Source of the DNA: Garcia nutans
Lineage: Eukaryota > Streptophyta > Magnoliopsida > Malpighiales > Euphorbiaceae
Direction of reading: 5' to 3'
DNA length: 64,000 nt
Assembly (NCBI GenBank): GCA_947685225.1
Contig: CANTUV010000053.1
Location: 2,775,501 to 2,839,500, forward strand
Positions 34,707 through 45,183 of this stretch are shown here, piece by piece (position 1 is the stretch's first letter; each line of letters starts with the position of its first letter). Both the position numbers and the translations under genes were made by a program. The notes under the pieces were generated by a model that was not told the origin of the DNA, searched no databases, and worked only from the letters and a program-made list of their open reading frames with translations.

Positions 34707-37700
34707 TGTAACACCCCTTCCCGACCTATAATAAGCCGAGGAGGAATGCTACATCAAGATACGAGCTCTGGTTATGTCAGCTTACTTAATGTTCCTTATA
34801 AAAATTTTTCAAAAAAAAAATTTTGACGGAGTCTCCCTTAAAATTCTAGGTCCCAAGTGTCGACAAAATTGATTTTTCTTATATTTGAAAAACATTTTGT
34901 TTCACAATTCAACTCAAGTACACTCCCAATAATCCACCCTTATAACCTCAACTACAATCCTGCAAGAAGAATTCACACTTCTATATTCACAATCCGACTC
35001 AATTTAAAACCATACAGTTATTATACATTACTAGATTTATACATATAAATACTCTCTCGTCAGAAATACATCATAATTAAAATTTATACATGTATGCATA
35101 ACCCTCTAGTTGGTCTCGACAAACTTTACTCTTCTTGTGGCATAACAAAAGACTTCATATCTTCCATCTAAAAACCTGCGCGAATAAACACCCGCGCTAA
35201 GCCCGAGAGCTTAGTAGTCCAAATATAAAATATAAACATATAGTATAGAAGTATTGATATGTAATGATACATCGATTCAATATATAATTAGTTCTTATCA
35301 TATCTTCTTTTCTTTTTAACTTTATCTTTAATATATCCTAGCTAATTTCATATAAGATGTATATATATATATAATATTATCACCAACCCCAATGCATCAC
35401 CAATACTCAAAACCAATATATTAATACCCCTACATTATATATATACCATACCAACCATTATTGCAATACACACATTACACATCATATCACTCATTATTGC
35501 AATACACAATCTACATATCATATAAATCATAAATCATATTTCCAATAAAGACAACCTTTATCATCAACCACAATTCATTTTCCTATTACACTTAATAACA
35601 TTATATTATTCACAATCCACCAAGCATAATTCATTATTAATACTCACAATCAATATTTCAATACTTGCATTTCACATTGACAATAAAGACAGACTCGGGC
35701 CCAAAACACTAATATGTTATTCAAAGTTCAGAGTTACTGCTTTGATCCATAATCACAATAATCAAGCCCGTAGGCAACATATATCATATCTCTATCCATG
35801 GAGAGTGTAACAGACCCAGTCTCTTGGACCATCCACCCGACTAATCGAGAAGATCCTCAACCCGGCAAGACTGTTACTTTTCATATATTTCACATTTATA
35901 ATTCATATAGTGTAACAGACCCAGTCTCTTGGACCATCAACTCAACAACTTGAGGAGATCCTCAACCCGGCTAGACTGTTACATTTCATATGTTATAGGC
36001 ATGCCGTCAAATCCAGAACTCTGAAAGTTGAATTAACATATTAGACACAACTCTTTTCATTTATATCTTTGTACATTTCTTTCTCAATTCATTTCATTTT
36101 CATAACAGGCAACCATGCCTCAATTATAATTCATTTACATTCTCGTAGCCAACACAATGGCTTCACATCTCATTTGATTCATCATAGCCAATCTCAATGG
36201 CTTCACCTCTTATCATATTTCAATTCACGTTATAGCACTTCATCATTCAAGTATACATAAACAATTATATTGAGCATATATCTTAAATTCATCATCATAT
36301 AATCAACATGTCTATTTATTTCATTTCTCAAAACACATTAGCACAATTCATCATTACAATATTTATCATAACAAATTGCATTGTACTTACCTATTTGAAT
36401 GATCTTCATATCTTTCACATCATCCAATCATAACCTTAATCAAATTATATTGACAATATAGTAATTCACTTAACACATTTACAAACAAATGTGTTAAGTC
36501 TTAATTCATGTAAATAAGTGCAATCATATAAACTTTGTACTTACCTTAAAACCAACTTACACCACTCTATACACCTACTCTTCCAAGAATCCTCAACACT
36601 TAGATTAGGGCAATTCAACCTCTTCACAACCTAATCCAAAAGGAATATTAGCAAAATGACCATATGAATAGTAAATTCTGGTTTTAGACTAAATTTTATC
36701 CTTATTTTGAAAATTTGTATAAAATAATATACTTGACTAAAAACTCTAAAATTTTTACAGAACTTAATTTTACATCTTAAAATCATTCCTTTAAAATTTC
36801 AGATCAAACTGAATACAAAATCTTGGTCAAATAGTTCACCCAAACAGACTGCCCCAATTGCCCTGCATCCTGGCAGCAGTTCTAAACTTTGTGAATTCCA
36901 TAACTTAAATTCAATCAACTTGGTTCCAAATTATTTTTCTCAAATACTAGACTCATTAAGCAACAACATATCCAAAATTCAATTGAATATAATTTTTCTA
37001 CATTTTATTAAAAATCCCGAAATATAGCTGTCTCAGTTAAGGTACCTGCTGGAACAGATCTAATAAAAATAATCTTTCTAAACTCATAACCTATCCAAAA
37101 TCGAATCAACATATTTTTCAGTCATTCTAGACTCATAGAGGCACAACATATCAAAAATTCACTTCAAGAACATTTTTCTATAATTAATTAAAAATCATAC
37201 AAATCACAGCCTTTACTAATTGTAAAACAGAAACAATTTCACTAAACACAAACATACATCAATTATTCCATTTTCCAACTCATATATATATCAAACCCTT
37301 ACTAACCAATTTAATAATCCATCATCATCCTCACAAATAACCATTTAAATCTACACATATCTTTCAATCTTTCACTATTATCATCTTAACATACTAACTA
37401 CATCCCATATCAATACAATCAATGGAAATCAATTCAAAGAAATGAATACTTACTTGAGTAGTCTTTGCCAAATCTTCAATCTTCACTTCAATTCTCTTTA
37501 AGCCCTTAAAAATTTTGATGTGCATAATTAAAATCTCCTTTCTCTCTTTCTCTCTCTCTCTCTCTCGTAAGAAGAAGAAGAAGAAGGAGACAAGAAGATT
37601 TTTCTTCTTTTCTTCATACTTATCCTATATATATATATATATAATAATAATAATATTAATTATTTCTAAAAATTCTCCACCACAACCTTCATTCAACCCT

Positions 37701-38003
37701 TTGACTTTCTTTTCTTCTTTCTCTTTTATAAATATTATTATCATTATTATTAATTAATTAATATTATATATATATATATTCACTTTTCCTACACCACTTT
37801 ATACATTATGTATATGTGGTGTATATGTGGGTATATGTATATTCCTTTTATATTTCCCATATATTTTCCAATTACCAAATATACATCTCATCCCTCAAAT
37901 ACATCTACCTCTTCATTTCTTTTCTCTTTTCATCAAACATATACATTTAATCCAAATAAAACAATAACTCTAAAACTTTTAGGGTATATTTTGGGATATT
38001 ACA
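34707..38003 (-). repeat. Element G: 5' LTR (right copy)
   Basis: Same length as the left copy and almost identical, shifted by 6786 bases. All structures listed for the left copy recur here. Confidence 0.9.
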
Positions 38004-38008
38004 ACCTC

Positions 38009-39048
38009 TATGAAGACTTAACGTCTGGAGTGAATATAATCACTCCAGAATCCAATTCGAAATAGGATAAGGTAAGTCAAATTCAGAATCCAAATCTAAA
38101 TAGGATTCTGAATATATTATCTAATAATATATATAATAAAAAACAAAAATAATAATAATAATAAATATTAATATCTAATATTAATAGTATTAATATTATA
38201 TCCAACCCAAAGCGCATTCTTGTGTGTGACCCGATAGGCCCATATTAATTGGCAGTCAATTTAATCTCTATTAAACCAACAAGTCATAATTGGCCTCTAG
38301 CAAGGCGTTACAACTACCCAATTAATATAAAGTATGTCCAATTTGCCTAATAATAGTACATGCATTAATCCCTTTGTCACACGATATCTAGCTTGAACAT
38401 AAGTCATGGTCAACGTCATACTTATATTGTCCAAACTTATGATTACTCGATCTCCAAGTAGACTGATAAAAAAACAAATGAAATTGATCACACTATCAAT
38501 TCATTTGAGCACGGCCATGCATTTCACAGTCTCACTTATCGAGGGGCCCAAAAGATATCTCTCTCAAAGAGAGGGACAAATTATATCTTGATTGTTCATT
38601 ATCCTCTACATAATTTCTATCATATATGATCATAACCTTTATTACTATCCAGTTACGGATAATGTTTGATCATGTCAAAATATAATAGTCCTTATATTGG
38701 AAACTATGACAATCTCAAGTCAAAGAATTAATACATAACTATCATGAGATTTACTTATGACACTAACCCATGTAGTAATCTCATGATGGGTCTATCCAAT
38801 ACATTGTTCTCTAACAAGTATCTATGAAATTGATTTGTATCACTATACACATAACCATCTGATGATTATCAAATCAATGTTCATACTGGTTAAGAATTAT
38901 TTTATCTCTATAACAATAATAAACCAGGGACAAATATCAAAATTGTGTAACATGCAAACAAACAATAATGATAATAAAACCTCATTTATTAATAATGAAT
39001 GTATAACATAAAGATCCAAATAAATGGCCTAGGGCACATACACTAACA
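38009..39048 (-). repeat. Element E: 5' LTR, second segment
   Basis: Continuation of 27610-27920 after G; it matches 21216-22248. It diverges near its start and is identical from about 38590 to the end. It ends CACTAACA and joins a chromovirus gag fragment. Confidence 0.9.
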
Positions 39049-39280
39049 ACTGTCTCACCGGTAACTGCGGCTGTGGCTGTAGCGGCTGAGAAATTGGAGC
39101 CTGCCTCAACAACTCTACCATTTGCCATACCCAGCCAGGCAGAACCTCATCAGCTGCTGGTCTCTCAGGCACAGAAATAGACGCCTAACTAGCAGATACA
39201 ACTCTAGCTCCATCTCTACCCTCATCTGGAGCCACACTCTCTGCACTACCCTCAGCAGCCTAATGCGGCCGAGACGCCAT
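39049..39280 (-). pseudogene. gag: Element I: gag N-terminal stub (Tekay-like)
   Basis: From the ATG at 39280 about 77 codons match the start of the F gag (EDGARVDSAGEAP, DEVPPAWFRNMMEAMRQAP regions) with in-frame stops at codon 7 and near codon 31. It is truncated at 39048 by the end of copia element E. It shows that I had the same gene order and orientation as A, F and H. Confidence 0.8.
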
Positions 39281-39335
39281 AACTACCTATATCTGCAAAC
39301 AAAGAAGAAAATACTATATCAGAGATCAGAAACTG
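39281..39335 (-). promoter_or_regulatory. Element I: candidate branch point and 3' splice site
   Basis: In sense orientation: CTGAT, CTGAT, then TTTCTTCTTTGTTTGCAG, with AG at 39293-39294, 12 bases before the gag ATG. This is a strong plant acceptor pattern. It pairs with the donor-like GAG/GTATGT at 41072-41078. Splicing is inferred, not shown. Confidence 0.5.
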
Positions 39336-39431
39336 CCAGTGCCAATGCATGAATTACAATTAAAAACTATTTTTCAAATCCCCCATTTTCTCTCTCTATC
39401 ATCCTACCTAGGTCGAGAACCTCAAACCTAG

Positions 39432-39443
39432 GCTCTGATACCA
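39432..39443 (-). other. Element I: primer binding site (iMet)
   Basis: The minus strand reads TGGTATCAGAGC, seven bases from the LTR start. Confidence 0.9.
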
Positions 39444-39450
39444 AAACAAA

Positions 39451-41703
39451 TGTAACACCCTTATACCCTAAATCCATACAATACATATTTCTAGCATATG
39501 TAAATTATGCATATACAGTACAAAAATGTCACAGACCGATTTACTAATTTTTTTTACATTTCCAATTTAAAATTTCAAATTCTAAATATATAAAAATTAA
39601 ATAGAATATAAATATTATTTACTTGTTATAAGAACCCAAAATAAATAATATATATAAAAATCTCTAGGAAAAATTCGCCAGAGTTTTGTCTGTATTTTGG
39701 ATATCCAAAAAATTTAGAAATTACTCAACCTGCAAAAAGAAAACACTCCCAATAATTTCCAATCACCCTCTCAACCATACTTCTCAATTTCACCAAGTCT
39801 CTCAAACCTTTATACATATAGATATATATAATTTAAAACACACTTACTCTCCCATTTCAAATACATTGACCCAAACATTCTTTATAATATACAACACCTA
39901 AAATTCAAAACATTATATATTATGCATAAAACTCAAAATGTACAATAACATAAAAATATATACATGCTGCTGGTAGTGTTTCTGATCTCGATAGCAACTC
40001 AATAAGCTTAACTACAAGTCTAGATCCGACCTGGTCTAGAAGAACTCTCTGGCTCAATTAGGTCTATCCTGTCACCTGCGCGATGAAAACAATCGCGCTA
40101 AGCCGAATCCTAGTGGTACAAACTTTGATAATAACAATATAACTCAATGCAATACCAAATGCACAATGCATATAGATGTCACATCAATCCACTTTCTTAT
40201 ATTTTTCAAATAATTCATAAGCACAACTCATAACATTATATTACTCAATTGTATCATAATTCATAATTCACAGTAAAACAAAGACAAGCATGGGCCCAAA
40301 AAGGATCTAATATGCTATTCAAATTTCAGAGTTACTGCTTTGGTCCATAATGACACCATGTGCCTAGCCCCGTAGGCAATATATATATCCATGGATAATG
40401 TAACAGCCCCAGTCTCTTGGACCTCAACCCGGCTAGACCCTTAGGCCCCAGTATCTTGGTCCTCAACCCGGCTAGACTGCTACAGTTTTTGAGTCTTACG
40501 ACCCAGTCTTTTCACCCCAAAAACATCATATTTATCAGCTGGCCTGGCTTACAACCCAGTCTTTTCACCATTCCAGCTATAACCCGTAGGCAATCATAGG
40601 CATGCCGTCAAATCCAGAACTCTCAAAATTGAATAACATACTAGGCACACAATTTATTCATATTTCTCATTATTAATCTCTTTCTCATTTTTACATATTC
40701 AATCTAGGCTCATTGCCTTAATTTCACTTTTTTCTCACTTTTCTCATTTTTCACATCTTTCTCATTTTTCTCATTTTTCTCATTTTTATCAATATCAATT
40801 CATTTCATTATTACACATATCTCATTTTTGCATTCACAACACATTACTCAATTACTTTGGGTATTTTCATATAATATGCATATTTCACATGTTACACAAA
40901 TTAGCCATTATCAATGGCTTTTCACTATGCATTTAACACATATATGACATTACAAATGTCATAGCATATTATTCATACACAATCAATGAACCAAGTCGCT
41001 TAACACATTTTTTAACCAAAATGTGTAAGTCCAAATGTTATGCAAATATAAACATTATATTCAAAGTTTGTACATACCTCCACTAGCAACTCAAAGCAAG
41101 CTAAAAACAACCTTCAATCCAATCTTTATAACTTTCCCTTCACCACTTGGATGAAGCAAATCAATCTCCCTCAATGCCTAAACCAAATGTGATAGCAAAT
41201 AATCATTTAGTATCACATTTAATGGCATTTCCGACATTAAATCATAATTACACATCACTCCTATAAATTTCCAAAAATTTAGCCTTTCCTTACTTCAATA
41301 TTGGAATTCCATTCTACTACAATTAAATTAGTGTTTTAAGTTTATGTATATTATTAAAAACATATTTAGTACATTTAAATCATTTACATTATAAAAATAC
41401 ACTCTTATAGACAAAATCTCAAAAATGGCCTAACCTTCCCCCATTGAAGGTTTTCCATTCCAACACAATCCATTACTCATTCCAAGCTTATATTCATCAC
41501 TTTTAACACTAAACAACATGCTTAAACAAATAAAATCATACAATTCAACCACTTTGCACATATATCATATATATTCCACTTTTTCATTTAAAATCCCTTC
41601 ATTTTTCATTTAAAACTATTAATTTAATTTATCCTTTTAAATTATAATTTATTTTATCAAAATTTCCAAAAATTAGAAATTTTCAAAATTTTTTGGATGT
41701 TAC
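39451..41703 (-). repeat. Element I: 5' LTR
   Basis: It starts TGTAACACCC and ends at GGATGTTAC, where ACA is expected, next to Tat/Ogre sequence. It contains a paired hairpin (40078-40104; the second one weak), the stem-closed array (40307-40644) and a donor-like site (41072-41078). Same family as A. Confidence 0.85.
40307..40644 (-). repeat. Element I: stem-closed array in LTR
   Basis: The outer arms 40307-40333 and 40618-40644 are inverted copies with a few mismatches. Inside are repeated CCCCAGT(C/A)TCTTGG and CTCAACCCGGCTAGAC units, from 40399 to about 40580. Confidence 0.75.
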
Positions 41704-42753
41704 TCGAAAGTAATTTTCAAAACTTTTCAAGATGGTCTTTGGACATAAAACTTTTCTAAAAACAAATCAAAAATTCTTTTGCTCATAACCTAAATACTAA
41801 TTCCAAAATCCATTTTTCCTCAAATCTTTTTACAATGGGCTTAAAAACAAAATTATTTTCATCCAACCCTTTCTTATAAAGAGCTTGCAAAAATATTTAG
41901 GTCAATTATGAAATACCAAAAATTAATTGTGAGCCTAGTTTATACTAAGAAATAATTAATCATGGGCTTGTTTTTGGCATGAATCATTAGTTACTTTTTC
42001 AAGCGAGAAATCTATTTATAATAAACCTTTTAATTTAGTTTTAATCCAATATAGCATAAAAGCTACTATAGTTGGTTGAATGGATTAAAACCTAATTAAT
42101 GGGAATTATTATGAACTGATTTCCATGTTCGAAAATATAATTATTGGTTGAAACGTCCGAGGGAAATATTAGAAAAGAAGATACCCCATGTTGGTATTTT
42201 GTTAACCATATACCTAGGAAAAAAAGACTCGCCATTCGTGTGTAGATGTTATAAGGTTCGAAGGAACATCCTATTTGTCCTTGTTTGTTAATTGTTTATG
42301 CATACATGCATACATACATGCATTTGCGTCTCATATCATTGATCCTCTTTGGCTAATAGCCCTGGATTATGATAGTTTAAAAGCTTACGACAATCCGACC
42401 TACGCCGGAGATGAAGAATCTAGCAATGACTCAAGCTCTTTTTCACCAAAAGCAATGGAGCCCGAACAAATTCTAAGAATGGTGGATGATGCCCTCAATG
42501 CCAAGATGGAAGAAATAAAAGAGGCCCTAGCTGAGACCATGCAGAATCAATTGACTGTAATTTTAGGAAATCATGCCAAAGCATCTGCTAGCACTAAGAA
42601 GCCAAAGGACAAAGGGAAGACTAAAGTTGGTGAAGTGGTTTTTGATGATGAAAAGTTGATCATTGATGATGATGATGATTGGGCTTAATACTACCAAGAT
42701 CCTCAAGACAAGAAGAAAGAACCAAAGATTTTTGAAAGATCAGCTATGGAGAA
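41704..42753 (+). pseudogene. gag: Element J: Tat/Ogre leader and start of gag
   Basis: The first part (41705-42454) is homologous to the leader of C from 12873 on. The gag ATG equivalent to that of C is at 42455 (MEPEQILRMVDDALNAKMEEI). The frame stops at 42686-42688 (TAA where C has CAA in WAQYFQDP). Element F is inserted at 42753 behind the target site GAGAA. No LTR or primer site of J is present; its left end is replaced by I. Confidence 0.8.
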
Positions 42754-43186
42754 TGTAACACCCCCACATCCAATGCACACACACTACAACTACAACCATG
42801 TAGCATAAGTGCACCAAACATAGGGATGCTACGGTTTTCTTCAACATTCAAAACATTTAAATAGATACAATACTATTATCATTATATAATATAGAAAAGT
42901 AGATCATTTACTTTTAAAATAAAACACATTAGATATATATATACATACGTATAGTTATTTCACAGCGGAAGTCATAAAATTTTTTTACATATTTGAAAAC
43001 ACTTAATTCCATATTTACAAATATACAAATATGTACATTTAATCAATACTTTACAAAATATAAAAAGAGTTATACATGATTGGCAAATCCCCTTTGATCT
43101 TTAAGTCTCCAAAATCAACTCTTCAATGTCTACCCTCACTCGGTCTCGAAGAGCTCTCGGGTTCGATTCTAACAGTTCTATCACCT

Positions 43187-43224
43187 GCGCGATTAAACAC
43201 TATCGCGCTAAGCCAAGGGCTTAG
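43187..43224 (-). repeat. Element F: paired hairpins in LTR
   Basis: GCGCGAT (43187-43193) pairs with ATCGCGC (43202-43208); CTAAGCC (43208-43214) pairs with GGCTTAG (43218-43224). Repeated at 50429-50466. Relative to H the seventh pair of the first stem is changed on both sides. Confidence 0.85.
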
Positions 43225-43455
43225 TAAGATAATCATGCTAATGATATGACTTCGTGCAATGCAATGTCATTTCTCAAACCATAATATATATGTAACATCA
43301 TATATGCAAAATTAACAATATACTTTCACATTACATATCACATTTTATTATCTTTTCATATACCTCATTAGTATTCATTTAATCATCAATACAAAGCAAA
43401 ACAAACATCATTCATGACTCACATTAACCATAGACAAGCATGGGCCCAAGACACA

Positions 43456-43749
43456 CTAATATGCCATTCAATTTTCAGAGTTAATGTTTTGGTTCTATCA
43501 TCACATTTATCAATATCAATATCATAGACCCAACTAGGCTTCAAGGATTAAGTTCAACCAAGCTTCAAGGGGAGCAAAGCATGCTAAGCTTCTACCCAAC
43601 TTGGCTTCAAGAACTAACCCAACCTAGCTTCAAGGGTGGTAACATCTCAATTAGGCTTCAAGGATTCAATCCAACCTAACTTCAAGAGATTGTTACTATC
43701 ATTAGGCATGCCACCAATAACATACTCTGAAAATGGAATAACACATTAG
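43456..43749 (-). repeat. Element F: stem-closed tandem array
   Basis: The outer arms 43456-43482 and 43724-43749 are inverted copies. Most mismatches become G-U pairs in the minus-strand RNA. Inside, about six copies of an AGGCTTCAAGG-like unit occur from about 43529 to 43685. Repeated in the right LTR. Confidence 0.75.
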
Positions 43750-44169
43750 CCACACAATTCATTTACATATCAATTATCATTTCCATTCTCAATTCTCATC
43801 CATGATCACATTATATCTCATATAGCATCATTCATCATAGCCAAACACAATGGCATTGTCTCATATCATATCTTATTTGAATTATCATTTCATCTTTGAT
43901 ACAACATTTCAAGGTACATTACTCATAAAATACAATACCTTTCACAATGCATAACATAACCTTATTTAAATCTCAACAATGCAATTAGGGCAAAGAACAA
44001 CTTATATGATTCATAGCTTTAGGATCTTCCATATGCATTTGATTAGTTCATTCATTGATTCAAGTGTGTTTAAAGTGTTTTAGGGTTAGGTTTAAGAACC
44101 AACCCACCTTTGAAGAACCAAAACAATGCAAAAAGAACAAAGAAACAAAACCCTAACCAACTCATTTGA

Positions 44170-44400
44170 TGGACACGGGCAGCACACATGAGGGACACGG
44201 CCAAGCTTGTGGCCGTGTCTCTCAATTCAACTTTGGCAGTAGTAAACACGGCTTAGGGACACGGCCATGTCTCTTCAACCAAAACTCACAGTAGCTCACA
44301 CGGCTTGGGAACACGGCTGTGTCACCCAAAAATTAATCCAACACGTCCAAAATCATATGACTTGGCCGTGTCTCACATGGCCTTTGGCCGTGTCTCCCAA
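44170..44400 (-). repeat. Element F: GGCCGTGTC palindrome array, shared with Athila LTRs
   Basis: Hairpin 44192-44221 has arms GGGACACGGCC and GGCCGTGTCTC and loop AAGCTTGT, and 28 of its bases are identical to the hairpins of element D. Further units with GGGACACGGCCATGTC, GGGAACACGGCTGTGTC and TTGGCCGTGTC follow, two of them preceded by CAGTAG. Copy in the right LTR at 51412-51642 (hairpin 51434-51463). Confidence 0.85.
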
Positions 44401-45137
44401 AACCAAAACCCTAATTGTAACCAACTCTCTTCCAAATGCATTAAAACTCAATATACATCATACCACTATCAATCTTCACTTATTTTTCCATAATCATAAC
44501 CAAACCAACACAACCTCCAATTTTTAACTTACAATCAACTCTAACACTTATAAACACACATCAACACACTAAATCATCATCTCAACAATTCTCAATACAC
44601 CTTAACCACAATTTCCAAATTAATAAAAGAAAACAAGAAATTACTTACCTAAAGTGAAGAAATTCCACAAATCTTCAACTTGATTCTTCAATTCTCCCTT
44701 CAATCTTGATCTTACTATCAAGAACACTTCTCCTTCCCTTTTGCTAATGGAGAGCCGGCCACTACCATCAAGAGGAAGAGAAAATGATCAAGAATCACAA
44801 AGTCAATCTTCCTTTTAATCTCCACCACAAAATTTCCAAAAGTAAATTACCTCAAGGCCCTTAACCATATAACTACCTTTTGTCTTATATGAGCCCATAT
44901 ATGAACTTTCACACTCAACAAGAAAATATCTTCTTCCACTAACCAACACTTTGACTCTCCCTTTGACCATTTTATATGTTATATATATCACAATATACAC
45001 AACATATAAACTTGTCTCTAAACCCTAAATTCTTTCCCAAAACACTTATACTTTTCTTTCTCAATTTAAACCAACAATCCAATAACAACAACAACAACAA
45101 CATGCAAAACTTCTAGGGCATAAATGAGGATATTACA

Positions 45138-45151
45138 ATTCTCCCCCTCTA
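45138..45151 (-). other. Element F: polypurine tract
   Basis: The minus strand reads TAGAGGGGGAGAAT immediately before the 3' LTR. Confidence 0.9.
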
Positions 45152-45183
45152 AAAAGAAATTTCGTCCTCGAAATTACCTGATA

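Larger units (their letters stand above)
27921..38003 (-). mobile_element. Element G: non-autonomous giant LTR element (LARD type), very young
   Basis: Two 3297-bp LTRs (27921-31217, 34707-38003) flank a 3.49-kb interior. A perfect ACCTC target duplication (27916-27920, 38004-38008), an iMet primer site and a polypurine tract are present. I found one difference between the LTRs (near 31168 versus 37954). The interior has no gag, protease, RT or integrase motif in any frame. LTR ends and blocks of the LTR match Tekay element H, so its proteins would have to come from such a relative. The 63-, 80- and 71/85-codon ORFs in the LTRs are not genes. Confidence 0.9.
20901..39048 (-). mobile_element. 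Element E: Ty1/copia element, decayed, carrying G in its right LTR
   Basis: Minus-strand element with LTRs TGTTAGG...CTAACA, an iMet primer site, a polypurine tract and copia order gag-protease-integrase-RT-RNase H. At least five in-frame stops and one frameshift inactivate it. Its left flank is Athila gag-pro (GATAG), its right flank a chromovirus gag (ACTGT), so there is no target duplication and the element appears to be a recombinant junction. Element G (27921-38003) was inserted into its right LTR later. Confidence 0.85.
42754..45137 (-). repeat. Element F: 3' LTR (left copy)
   Basis: TGTAACACCCCCAC to GGATATTACA. Contains the paired hairpin (43187-43224), the stem-closed array (43456-43749), the GGCCGTGTC array (44170-44400), a donor-like TTTAG/GTAAGT on the minus strand (44643-44649) and a TATAAAA box on the minus strand (44970-44976). 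ORFs inside it, such as 44267-44527, are not genes. Confidence 0.95.
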
